From Candidatus Coatesiibacteriota bacterium (GTDB lineage Bacteria; RBG-13-66-14; B26-G2; WVWN01; G020348885): a DNA stretch of 55,357 nt. Positions 27,552 through 35,427 of the stretch are shown one piece after another (position 1 is the stretch's first letter; each line of letters starts with the position of its first letter). The stretch covers positions 527,658 to 583,014 of the forward strand of contig CP070755.1 of the NCBI GenBank assembly GCA_020348885.1, in the 5' to 3' direction. The position numbers and the translations under genes are program-made. The notes beneath the pieces were generated by a model. The model was given only the letters and a program-made list of their open reading frames with translations, searched no databases and was not told the origin of the DNA.

Positions 27552-27573
27552 TTCTTCGCGTGATTAAAAACGG

Positions 27574-27602
27574 TTGAACGAACCCAGCTGTAACGGTATA
27601 AT
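27574..27602 (+). promoter_or_regulatory. Promoter of the GT39-like gene pair
   Basis: TTGAAC (27574-27579), 17-base spacer, consensus TATAAT (27597-27602). The start of transcription would be near 27609, 18 bases before the ATG; no ribosome-binding site is visible. Confidence 0.7.
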
Positions 27603-27626
27603 AAACGGGTTTACTACCGGTTTTTT

Positions 27627-28952
27627 ATGCTGTCCCAAAGGGAAATAAAAAGTAAATCGGACGGCTTTCTGGGCAGACTGCGACGCCCGGAAGTTATTCA
27701 CATAACCGGCCTTTTCTCCGTAGCCCTTTTTATACGCTGGGCTTACGTACTGGCGAAACGCGGCGAGCCACTCTGGGGCGACGTTCAGTTCTACGACAAG
27801 CTGGCTGTACTCTTCGCCAACGAGTTCCTCGGGGCGTCGTTCGTACCGTTTTTCCCGGAAGCTACGTTGATTCCGTACGAACATTTGGGTTTAGTACGTC
27901 CGCCGTTATACCCGGTTTTCCTCGGACTGGTTTATATGTTATTCGGGCATTCATTGACGGTTGCTACCCTGGCAAACGGCGTTCTATCGGCTTTAACGGT
28001 CGTCGTAATGTACCTGCTGGCGCAACGGCTCTTCGGGCATACGGCCGGGTTAATAGCTGGAGCGTTCGCGGCCGTTTATCCACCGTTCATATATTTAGCG
28101 AACGTCGTTTACCCGGAGACGCTGTACGCGCTTTGCATTATAACGTCGGTCGGGTTAATCGTATGGTCCGCCGAACGTAAAGGTGTCGCGCTGCCGGCGT
28201 TGGCGGGGTTGGCGGCAGGTCTGGCGATAAACGCGCGGGCGAACTTCTTGGTAGCAATCCCAGCGTTAACGCTCGCGATTTGGCTATGCTTCGAATTACC
28301 GAAGACCCGTAAAGCATTAGCGGCGGGTTTTTTCTTGGCGGCGGTGGTTATTACGTTCGTCCCGAGAACGGTGTATAACTACTTCGCGTACGAAATCCCT
28401 ACGCCTTTCGACTTGACCAGCGGGTTTGTACTATATCTCGGGAACAACGCTACGTCTACGGTTAACAACTACGGCACCGACGACAGGATTATGACATGCC
28501 GTGAAGCGGAGGGCGCTGGCGACGACGCCGCGAAAGACGCTTACTTGCGGATGAAAGCCTTCGATTATATCTCGGAGCATCCCGGACGAACCGCAAAACT
28601 ATGGGCGGCCAGGTTCTACTACTTTTTCCACTACGACCCCGGGTTAAGGCAGTCGGATTTCGCGGCACGCAATGTCGTCTATAAATGGGTCAATCTCGTT
28701 TTTTACGGCCCCGTTCTAGTCCTCTGGTTATTAAGTTTGTTACTCCTGAGAGACCGGCGGCTTTTCGCTCTGATCCACCTGACTGTTCTTTCGACGGCCG
28801 CGGCGGCGATAGTATTCTGCGTTAGAGTTAGGTACCGGTTACCGGTAGAACCGTTGATTATAGTGGCCGCCGCTGGGACTGCGTGGTACGTTATAACCAG
28901 GTTCTCGACGAATAAACGTAAGGATACGAAAAAGGATGAATCGGGTATCTAA
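27627..28952 (+). CDS. Membrane glycosyltransferase, GT39/ArnT-like (first of pair)
   Basis: 441 residues of the GT-C fold: about 10-12 transmembrane helices, and an acidic residue in the first outer loop (D52 in WGDVQFYD) where these enzymes hold their catalytic Asp. PPLYPVFLGLVY and YPPFIYLANVVYPE are typical of the PMT/ArnT family. It would move a sugar from a polyprenyl-phosphate carrier to a lipid, glycan or protein on the outer side of the inner membrane. The second gene overlaps its end by 17 bases. Acceptor unknown. Confidence 0.82.
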   Translation: MLSQREIKSKSDGFLGRLRRPEVIHITGLFSVALFIRWAYVLAKRGEPLWGDVQFYDKLAVLFANEFLGASFVPFFPEATLIPYEHLGLVRPPLYPVFLGLVYMLFGHSLTVATLANGVLSALTVVVMYLLAQRLFGHTAGLIAGAFAAVYPPFIYLANVVYPETLYALCIITSVGLIVWSAERKGVALPALAGLAAGLAINARANFLVAIPALTLAIWLCFELPKTRKALAAGFFLAAVVITFVPRTVYNYFAYEIPTPFDLTSGFVLYLGNNATSTVNNYGTDDRIMTCREAEGAGDDAAKDAYLRMKAFDYISEHPGRTAKLWAARFYYFFHYDPGLRQSDFAARNVVYKWVNLVFYGPVLVLWLLSLLLLRDRRLFALIHLTVLSTAAAAIVFCVRVRYRLPVEPLIIVAAAGTAWYVITRFSTNKRKDTKKDESGI

Positions 28953-30162
28953 AGGGTTATTCGCAATCGCCGTCTTCGCTGTCGCGCTAAGAATCTTTGC
29001 CGTCTTCTTCGTTAGCGATTATGTGGAACCGAACGCCTGGGAGTATGGCGCTATAGCCGAAAATATCCGCACGGGAAAAGGCTACTCTTTTAACTGGTAC
29101 GAAGACGAAGAGCCGATACTGACTTCGCTTCAAGGACCGTTCTACGTCTATTTCCTCGTCGCCGCATATTCGCTACCCTATAAGTTCTTGGCGATACAAT
29201 TATTTCAATCCCTTGTGTGGGGTATAAATTGCTTATTAGTTTACTGCGTAATCCGCGAGTTGGGTGAAGACGAGCGTGTCGCGTTGCTAGCCGCGGCCGG
29301 CGTCGCCGTATACCCGGCCCTCGTGTTCTCCGCTACACAGCTCCACCACACCACCTTTTCGTTCGCCCTGATAACCGGTGCGCTGTGCGCGTTCGCCCGC
29401 GCTCGGCGGACGGCGAGTTACCGGGCGGCCGCGTCCGCCGGCGTCCTCCTTGGTCTGTACGCGCTGAACGAACCGGTCGTCTTCGCGTTTCTCCCGTTGG
29501 GGCTGCTTTGGTTCATTTGGAGGCGGAAACGCAACGTACCGGCAGCCACTTTCGTAATGGTGGCGACTGTTTTAACGATATTACCGTGGTCAGTCAGAAA
29601 TTATTACGTGCATCAACATCCGTGCTTAGTTAAATCGAGTATATGGCAAGTACTTTGGATAGGCAACAACCCGGCGGCCACCGGCTCGCTCCGTACCGGG
29701 CGCGGTTCGTCTATCTTCTACAACGAAATGCCTGCGGAGTTAACGGAACGAATAAAGAACGCGCCGACCGAAATCGAACGGTCGGCGATACTTCGTAAAA
29801 CCGCCTTAAGATATATTAAAGAGAACCCCGGCCGAGTACTGGCGACCGACTTAAAAAAAGTCGCCCACCTCTGGTGGTTCGACCCGTATCACCCCCGCGA
29901 ACGAAACCCGCTGAGTTGGGTACCGTGGCAGACCTTATTTTTGTTGGGTGGTGCCGGCCTTATTCTGAAAGCGAGGGACGTACGGAAGTACTTGCCCGTT
30001 TTCTTCCTCTTTATAGGTTACGGTTCCGCGTACGCGATATTCGTCCCGTCACCCCGGTATAAGTTCGTATTTATACCGTATTTTTTGGCGCTAGCGGCGG
30101 TAACGATAACGACGGCGGTTCGGGACTTCAAGGTATTCCTCGAACGTAAACGAAAACCGTAG
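28936..30162 (+). CDS. Membrane glycosyltransferase, GT39/ArnT-like (second of pair)
   Basis: 408 residues, the same GT-C plan with roughly 10 helices. The first outer loop carries acidic residues (VEPNAWEYGAIAENI) and GPFYVYFLVAAY replaces the PPLYP segment of its partner. AAAGG lies just ahead of the ATG, and the gene begins inside its neighbour, so both are co-translated. Paired, diverged GT-C genes often act on the same lipid-linked glycan. Substrate cannot be read from the sequence. Confidence 0.8.
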   Translation: MNRVSKGLFAIAVFAVALRIFAVFFVSDYVEPNAWEYGAIAENIRTGKGYSFNWYEDEEPILTSLQGPFYVYFLVAAYSLPYKFLAIQLFQSLVWGINCLLVYCVIRELGEDERVALLAAAGVAVYPALVFSATQLHHTTFSFALITGALCAFARARRTASYRAAASAGVLLGLYALNEPVVFAFLPLGLLWFIWRRKRNVPAATFVMVATVLTILPWSVRNYYVHQHPCLVKSSIWQVLWIGNNPAATGSLRTGRGSSIFYNEMPAELTERIKNAPTEIERSAILRKTALRYIKENPGRVLATDLKKVAHLWWFDPYHPRERNPLSWVPWQTLFLLGGAGLILKARDVRKYLPVFFLFIGYGSAYAIFVPSPRYKFVFIPYFLALAAVTITTAVRDFKVFLERKRKP

Positions 30163-30175
30163 ACGAACTCTGTAT

Positions 30176-30247
30176 ACTACCTGGAATTACCTCGAGACCG
30201 GGGAGGTGTTAAAAAGTATAGTACAGTCGACGTCGTTTGTGGAATAA
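30176..30247 (+). pseudogene. Decayed copy of the 3' end of the secreted-protein gene at 26743
   Basis: Reading to the stop at 30245-30247 gives TTWNYLETGEVLKSIVQSTS then FVE. The intact gene ends KYPEIEEALKGIVLSARFVE. The last 50 bases match at about 38 positions and keep frame and stop position. No start or upstream sequence of the gene is present. It lies 14 bases after the second glycosyltransferase gene. Confidence 0.7.
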
Positions 30248-30432
30248 GGAACGATATCACAATATTCGGTCAATCGGTAAAGTGTCACATTTCTATACTA
30301 AAACGGTCCATATGAACGGTTACCCGCTTGCGTTTTAACGCTATATACGTTAATATAACGACCGTACTAAGAAATCACCTTTAGGTTTATACGCCCTATC
30401 CGGTTTAGGATATCATTTCTATAGATAGTCGG

Positions 30433-30612
30433 ATGAATAGAATAATAAAGTTTGGGTTTCTACTATTCGGTTTCCTTTTGGGTATATTCGCGATCCTCTG
30501 CCCCTTAAAACCGCGATTCTGGGTAAATAGATACATCCTTACCCCGGCCGCGACGGTCGTTCTTAAATACGTTCCCAGTTTGCGCGATACGTACTTAACG
30601 CGAAAAGGTTAA
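30433..30612 (+). CDS. Small membrane protein, 59 residues
   Basis: Short open frame starting MNRIIKFGFLLFGFLLGIFA: one clear transmembrane helix at residues 5-24, then a short basic region (PRFWVNRYI) and a C-terminus ending LTRKG. It stops five bases before the ATG of the PP-loop gene, so they form a likely operon. No family recognised. The Cys at residue 23 in FAILCP resembles a lipobox only loosely; a simple single-pass protein is more likely. Confidence 0.5.
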   Translation: MNRIIKFGFLLFGFLLGIFAILCPLKPRFWVNRYILTPAATVVLKYVPSLRDTYLTRKG

Positions 30613-30617
30613 ACTAA

Positions 30618-31376
30618 ATGGATTTACGAGACGAAGTAACTGTCGAGTTTTCCGGCGGGTCCGATTCTACGCTCGCGGCCGCTATCGGCGCGGAACGGTT
30701 CCAGAAAGTTCACTTGTTATCGGTTACGCATGATGGGATAAAAAACGTTGAACGCGCCGACGGCCAAATAGAGAACCTTAAAAGACGGTACGGCGAAGAT
30801 AAAATCGCGGTTTATCGTACCGATATACGCCGGTTGTTACGGCGGATATATTATGATAAGTACTTCGGAGACATCGTCCGTTTCGGGACGCACGTATCCG
30901 CGTTTTCCTGCGTAGCATGTAAAATGGCGATGGATGTAGAAACGGCGGTTTACAACTTATCGAACGGAGTACGCTATATTTTCGACGGCCAACAACGAGA
31001 AAACCAAATGTGGCCTATGCAGATGGAGTCGGTTATCGAAATAATGCAGGATTTCTTCGGCGAATACGGCTTAATATACGAATGCCCCGTTTACGGAATT
31101 AAACGGACCGATAAGATACTCCACGAAAAGGGAGTAACCGACGTACCCGACGTTAAATTCAGAGCCATTTTACGACAAACGCCGGAATCTGCTTATGAAA
31201 CAGCCTCCGAACGCTCGTATCAGGGGAGTTGCTATGGCGCGACGATTCCTAACATCTTTTTAACCGGTTATTACATACCGGTATGGGGCCAGCAACGACA
31301 CGAAGAGAAGTCGGCGGCTTACTATACGGAAAAACTAGACCTACTCAGGGAGCTGATCGACGAAAGGTTAAGCTAA
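30618..31376 (+). CDS. PP-loop ATP pyrophosphatase family protein of unknown function
   Basis: 252 residues. The N-terminus has the PP-loop SGGSDST (residues 12-18) of the adenine nucleotide alpha-hydrolase fold used by enzymes that adenylate a substrate (ThiI, QueC, TtcA, asparagine synthetase). Cysteines C98 and C101 (SCVACKM), C156 and C205 could bind metal or carry sulfur. It is not a clear member of any named subfamily. Upstream is a 59-residue membrane protein; the closest neighbours otherwise are glycosyltransferases and convergent ccdA. Cytosolic; substrate unknown. No ribosome-binding site is visible before the ATG. Confidence 0.75.
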   Translation: MDLRDEVTVEFSGGSDSTLAAAIGAERFQKVHLLSVTHDGIKNVERADGQIENLKRRYGEDKIAVYRTDIRRLLRRIYYDKYFGDIVRFGTHVSAFSCVACKMAMDVETAVYNLSNGVRYIFDGQQRENQMWPMQMESVIEIMQDFFGEYGLIYECPVYGIKRTDKILHEKGVTDVPDVKFRAILRQTPESAYETASERSYQGSCYGATIPNIFLTGYYIPVWGQQRHEEKSAAYYTEKLDLLRELIDERLS

Positions 31377-31448
31377 AAATCGGCGGATTCGAGTACAATA
31401 ACCGGCCGATAAACACAGTTTATATTACGAATCCCCGGCCCCGCCAAT

Positions 31449-31480
31449 AAAAAAGCCCCCTCTCGGGGGCTTCTGTTCTT
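31449..31480 (-). terminator. Bidirectional terminator between PP-loop gene and ccdA
   Basis: GCCCCC-TCTC-GGGGGC stem-loop flanked by a run of A on the left (a T run for the minus-strand ccdA) and TTCTGTTCTT on the right for the plus-strand gene. A similar but decayed hairpin sits near the ccdA remnant at 27320-27345. Confidence 0.85.
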
Positions 31481-31499
31481 TAATTACGAATGTACTTAT

Positions 31500-32396
31500 T
31501 TATTCAGCGGCTTCTTCCGCCCGTTTCGCCTTCCCTCGGCGGAACAACAGAACCACTATAAGGGCGAAGACGGCGAGTATCAGAAGCGCGATCAGGCCCG
31601 CCACCCAGATGCCGGCGGCGCCCAGCGCCGTCTCACCCTTCACCAAAGAATCGAACCATAGCTCTACGGCGAAGGATAACTCGGCCAGAGCACCCAGCTT
31701 CGTCGAAAGCCATCCGATTTTGTCGTAAACGAACAGGAAACCCATCAACGTCAGTAGCCCGCCGCCCACCAACTCGATAACCCTGAACAACTTCTTGATG
31801 CGGGAGAACGCCGAGAAGAACGCGTTTATCGCGAGACCCGAGAGAATAAACGGTACGCCGAGACCGGCCGAGTAAACGAGCAATAAGAAGACCGCCTTGA
31901 AAATCGTCTTGGAATCGGCCGCCAACGCCAGCGTCGCCGCGAGGAACGGCCCCACGCACGGTGTCCAACCGAACGCAAACGCCATACCGATAATCAGGCT
32001 ACCGACCACGCCTAGCGACCCCTTCTGCCCCTCGAATCGCTTCTCCTTCAGCATAAACGGGACCTGGATAACGCCCATCATATGCAAACCGAAGACGATG
32101 AGGACGATACCCAGGAAGCGCCAGATCGCCGTTTGGTACGTCGCGACCGCCGCGCCGAAGAGTTGAGCCAATATCCCAAGAACGACGAATACTATCGTGA
32201 ACCCGCCTACGAAGAAGAGGGAGTTAACAAGTACCTTCAGCATCGCCTTGCGTTTCCTGTCCGGGTTCTGCATCTCTTCCAGCGAAACGCCCGAGATATA
32301 CGAAAGATACGCGGGAACCAGCGGTAGAACGCACGGCGATATGAAGCTGATGAAGCCGAAGACTACGGCGAGCAATACTTGCAGTATGATATCCAT
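31500..32396 (-). CDS. ccdA: Cytochrome c biogenesis / thiol-reductant transporter CcdA
   Basis: 298 residues, about eight transmembrane helices. It passes reducing power across the inner membrane to periplasmic thiol proteins through a pair of membrane cysteines: SPCVLPLVPAY in helix 1 and FGWTPCVGPF in helix 4, both present. The ATG at 32396 has GGAGGG six bases upstream; the in-frame TTG at 32402 abuts that site. The C-terminus is a basic and Glu/Ala-rich tail. It follows pth in the rplY operon. No cytochrome c maturation genes are in the window. Confidence 0.92.
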   Translation of the reverse strand: MDIILQVLLAVVFGFISFISPCVLPLVPAYLSYISGVSLEEMQNPDRKRKAMLKVLVNSLFFVGGFTIVFVVLGILAQLFGAAVATYQTAIWRFLGIVLIVFGLHMMGVIQVPFMLKEKRFEGQKGSLGVVGSLIIGMAFAFGWTPCVGPFLAATLALAADSKTIFKAVFLLLVYSAGLGVPFILSGLAINAFFSAFSRIKKLFRVIELVGGGLLTLMGFLFVYDKIGWLSTKLGALAELSFAVELWFDSLVKGETALGAAGIWVAGLIALLILAVFALIVVLLFRRGKAKRAEEAAE

Positions 32397-32414
32397 ATGC
32401 AACCCTCCGGCGAT

Positions 32415-32972
32415 TTACGCGTTAAACTCGGCCATCGCCCGTTCGATACCGCCGGCGATTATTGCTTCGACGGCTTCGGCGGAGTGGGCGATTGCGTCGG
32501 CCATAATATCTTCCTCGTCCTCCGAAAAAGGAGCCAGGACGTACTCGGCGGGGTCGCTTCCACCCGGGTCGCCGACGCCCACACGGACCCTGGGAAAGCT
32601 CTCGGTCCCCAACTCGTCTATTATAGACCCGAGACCTTTATGCCCCCCCGAACTCCCGGAACGTCGGACGCGAACCCGTCCGACGGGTAAATCTATATCG
32701 TCGCTAATTACGATAACTCGGTTGGGTGGAATATCGAGTTTCTCGACCGCCGCGCCGACCGCGTAGCCCGACCTGTTCATGTACGTCCGCGGCTTGATAA
32801 CTGCACAACGTACGCCCGCTATCGTACCCGCGCCGTACTTGGAGTCGAAGCGGCCGCGCCACGTCCGTATCCGGTTTCGCTTGCAGAAAACGTCGGCGAT
32901 ACGGTAACCGACGTTGTGCCGGGTCGCTCGGTACTTACGCCCGGGGTTCCCCAATCCGACAACGAGAAACAT
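32415..32972 (-). CDS. pth: Peptidyl-tRNA hydrolase
   Basis: 185 residues. Frees tRNA from prematurely released peptidyl-tRNA. GLGNPG at the N-terminus, the catalytic His in RHNVG, KPRTYMNRSG, SDDIDLP and GSSGGHKGL are all as in the family. Length is normal. It sits between rplY (15 bases) and ccdA, a common rplY-pth arrangement. Confidence 0.97.
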   Translation of the reverse strand: MFLVVGLGNPGRKYRATRHNVGYRIADVFCKRNRIRTWRGRFDSKYGAGTIAGVRCAVIKPRTYMNRSGYAVGAAVEKLDIPPNRVIVISDDIDLPVGRVRVRRSGSSGGHKGLGSIIDELGTESFPRVRVGVGDPGGSDPAEYVLAPFSEDEEDIMADAIAHSAEAVEAIIAGGIERAMAEFNA

Positions 32973-32987
32973 ACCGTAGCGGGGTCC

Positions 32988-33713
32988 CTACTCGGACCCG
33001 CCGTCGGTTTTCTCTTCGGCGGGCTTCGCACCCTCTTCGGACGGCGCCTCGCCCTCCTCGGCCGGAGGCGCTTCTTCGCCCTCTTCGGCCTCTTCGGCTT
33101 CGGCCGCGGCCGCAGCCGCAGCGGCTTCCTCCTCCAACTCGGCGAGCCTGGCTATTCGGCTCGGCTTCACCAGTACCGCCAGCGTAGAAGAGTCGTCGAG
33201 AATAGTAACGCCGGGCGGCGGATCAACGTCGCCGATAGTAAGGTTCTCGTTTAGCTCCAGAGTATCGACGCTTATTTCGACGTGGTCCGGAATCTCCTTA
33301 GGTAGGCAGGATATATGGAGTTCGCGGACCATGTGCTCCAGTATGCCGCCCTCCTGAACGCCCGGCGACTCGCCCACGACGTGCAGCGGAATCGTAACGT
33401 TAATCGGTTTGCCGAGCGTTACGCGGTAAAAATCCGTGTGCGTTATTTCTTCGCCGAAGGCGTCATACTGGACGTCTTTCAGAATCGTAAGGGTTTCGGC
33501 GTCGTCCGGAGCGCCGTCGACCTTCAGGGTTATCAACGCCTGGGCGCCGCCCTCGCGTAAGACCTTCCGTAGGGTAAGATTGTCGACGAAGACCGCCACG
33601 TTTTCTTTATCGGCGCCGTAAACGACAGCCGGCACTTTACCTTCCCGGCGCCCGGCCCGGGCCCTCGACGGCCCCGGCTCCCGAACTTCGGCGTCCAAAA
33701 TCATCCTTTTCAT
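32988..33713 (-). CDS. rplY: 50S ribosomal protein L25/CTC form with acidic tail
   Basis: 241 residues from the ATG at 33713, which has GGGGGAAG upstream and gives MKRMILDAEVRE; a longer frame reaching 33758 is not supported. Residues 1-95 are the 5S-rRNA-binding L25 domain and 100-190 the TL5/CTC beta domain (LHVVGESPGVQEGGILEH, CLPKEIPDHVEISV). The last 50 residues are a low-complexity Glu/Ala/Pro tail, a frequent CTC feature but here quite long. First gene of the rplY-pth-ccdA operon. Confidence 0.95.
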   Translation of the reverse strand: MKRMILDAEVREPGPSRARAGRREGKVPAVVYGADKENVAVFVDNLTLRKVLREGGAQALITLKVDGAPDDAETLTILKDVQYDAFGEEITHTDFYRVTLGKPINVTIPLHVVGESPGVQEGGILEHMVRELHISCLPKEIPDHVEISVDTLELNENLTIGDVDPPPGVTILDDSSTLAVLVKPSRIARLAELEEEAAAAAAAAEAEEAEEGEEAPPAEEGEAPSEEGAKPAEEKTDGGSE

Positions 33714-33786
33714 AAAACTTCCCCCGACGATAAAAAGAGACCGAAATCGTTCGGCCACCTATGGGTCGTTCGGACTTTAACGCAGG

Positions 33787-33815
33787 ATTATACACGAATT
33801 GGTATATATTTTCAA
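33787..33815 (-). promoter_or_regulatory. Promoter of the rplY-pth-ccdA operon
   Basis: On the minus strand TTGAAA (33815-33810), 17 bases, consensus TATAAT (33792-33787). It leaves a leader of about 65 bases before the rplY ATG. Confidence 0.75.
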
Positions 33816-33877
33816 GGTTATTTTTACCTCGTAAGCGAGCTGGCGGCTAGTCGGTTATTTACGGACGAACTCTTGGC

Positions 33878-33906
33878 TTGCAAAATCGAACGTCGGGTAG
33901 TAATGT
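33878..33906 (+). promoter_or_regulatory. Possible promoter of the Nudix gene
   Basis: TTGCAA (33878-33883), 17 bases, TAATGT (33901-33906). Transcription would begin about three bases before the ATG at 33916, suggesting a leaderless message; no ribosome-binding site is present. Confidence 0.4.
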
Positions 33907-33915
33907 TATAAACCG

Positions 33916-34425
33916 ATGCGCGAGTTCGCCTATTGCCCTTACTGCGGCGGGGCGCTAGACCCGGCCGAACGGACCGGCCGCCACGTCTGCGGGGCTTGCG
34001 GGCGCGGGATCTATCGCAACCCGCTCCCCAGCGTCGCCGTGTGTGTTTTCGACACGGAACAACGTCTCTTATTGATACGCCGGGGCGCCGAACCTAGGCG
34101 GGGCGCATGGGCTCTACCCGGCGGGTTTGTGGATTGGATGGAAACGCCGGAGGCGGCCGTCGTCCGGGAGTTGTCGGAAGAGACCGGCCTGACCGCCGAA
34201 AGCGAGCCGGAACTCGTGGACGCGCGATACCAGCCGTCTGCGATGTACGGTTCCGTCATCAATATATGTTACCTCGTAAGGTCCTGGTCCGGCGAACCGC
34301 GGCCCGGCGACGACGCCGACGAAACCCGGTTCTTCGCCTTCGACGACGTACCCGGCGACATAGCCTTTGAGAGCCATCGGATTTTTATCGAGAAACTGAA
34401 AACGATAGCGCGGGAACATAAATGA
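33916..34425 (+). CDS. Nudix hydrolase with N-terminal zinc ribbon
   Basis: 169 residues. A zinc ribbon (CPYCGG and CGACGRG, residues 6-30) is followed by a Nudix domain with the full box: GFVDWME then seven residues, REL, S, EETGL. This is the layout of NudC-like NADH pyrophosphatases and of many ADP-ribose or nucleotide pyrophosphatases; the NudC SQPWPFPxS motif is not seen, so substrate is open. The following radical-SAM gene begins four bases before its end. Confidence 0.9.
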   Translation: MREFAYCPYCGGALDPAERTGRHVCGACGRGIYRNPLPSVAVCVFDTEQRLLLIRRGAEPRRGAWALPGGFVDWMETPEAAVVRELSEETGLTAESEPELVDARYQPSAMYGSVINICYLVRSWSGEPRPGDDADETRFFAFDDVPGDIAFESHRIFIEKLKTIAREHK

Positions 34426-35357
34426 GCGACGGCTATAAATACATCTTCGGCCCGGTCCCGTCGAGGCGCCTCGGCAGGTCCCTGGGTGTGGACCTGGTCC
34501 CGGCCAAGGTCTGTACCTTCGACTGTATTTACTGCCAGGCCGGGCGCACGACTAACAAAACCATCGAGAGGACCGAGTACGTCCCAACCGCCGACGTTAT
34601 CGCCGAGTTAAGCGATTGGTTGCCCGGCGGCGCAGCAGATTACGTAACCTTCTCCGGAAACGGCGAACCGACCCTCCACTCGGGCATAGGCGAGATAATC
34701 GCGTGGCTCAATGCGAACTCGGGGGTCCCCGTCGTCGTAGTAACCAACGGGTCGCTGTTTCGCCTCCCGGACGTGCGGGACGAGCTCGCGTCCGCGGACC
34801 TGGTAGTCCCGTCGCTGGACACGGCGAACCCGGTAACGTTCCGGCGCCTAAACCGTCCGGACCCGTCGCTTGATATCGAAACGGTCATCGAAGGGTTGGT
34901 TACGTTCGCGAAGGAGTTCGCCGGCGAGATCTGGCTGGAACACTTCATAGTCCCCGGGATTAACGACACGCCGGCGGAGTTGAAAGCCCTGGCCGAAGCC
35001 GGCGCGCGGATAGGTCCGGCCCGGGTACAACTCAACACGGCGGTCCGGCCGCCGGCGGAGACGACGGTCCGGCCGATGCCGTACGCGGAGTTGTGCGCCA
35101 TAGCCGAGAAGTACTTCCCGGGGGCCGAGGTCATCGCGGCGTACGACGGCGAGAGCGCCGGGCGCCGGGGCGCGGCGCCGGACCCGGCGGCGACCGCCAG
35201 GTCTCTGATGTCACGGCGCCCGATAACGGCCGAGGACTTGGCCCGGACGGCGGGGATAGACATCAAACTCGCCGAAAAGACGCTGGAGTTATTAGTACAA
35301 AGTGGGGAAGCGGCGGTCGAGGAGAGGGACGGGGGGAGGTTTTATTCGAAGCTATAA
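34422..35357 (+). CDS. Radical SAM protein with C-terminal winged helix
   Basis: 311 residues. The start GPVPSRRLGRSLGVDLVP and the cluster motif CTFDCIYC (Cys-x3-Cys-x2-Cys) mark the COG0731-like radical SAM group. TFSGNGEPTLH and HFIVPGINDT are in the usual places. Residues 245-311 look like a winged-helix domain (ITAEDLARTAGIDIKLAEKT, LELLVQSGEAAVEE). The group is widespread in anaerobes but its reaction is not established; a tRNA or metabolic role has not been shown. Coupled to the Nudix gene by a 4-base overlap. Confidence 0.85.
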   Translation: MSDGYKYIFGPVPSRRLGRSLGVDLVPAKVCTFDCIYCQAGRTTNKTIERTEYVPTADVIAELSDWLPGGAADYVTFSGNGEPTLHSGIGEIIAWLNANSGVPVVVVTNGSLFRLPDVRDELASADLVVPSLDTANPVTFRRLNRPDPSLDIETVIEGLVTFAKEFAGEIWLEHFIVPGINDTPAELKALAEAGARIGPARVQLNTAVRPPAETTVRPMPYAELCAIAEKYFPGAEVIAAYDGESAGRRGAAPDPAATARSLMSRRPITAEDLARTAGIDIKLAEKTLELLVQSGEAAVEERDGGRFYSKL

Positions 35358-35380
35358 ACGGCTTGGTTTATCGAAATCAA

Positions 35381-35411
35381 AACCCCGGGCGTGCACCCGG
35401 GGTTACTTTTT
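35381..35411 (+). terminator. Bidirectional terminator between radical-SAM gene and porB
   Basis: Perfect 9-bp stem AACCCCGGG/CCCGGGGTT with loop CGTGCA, followed by ACTTTTTTAC on the plus strand. It separates two converging genes. Confidence 0.85.
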
Positions 35412-35427
35412 TACATCTTTCTCCACT

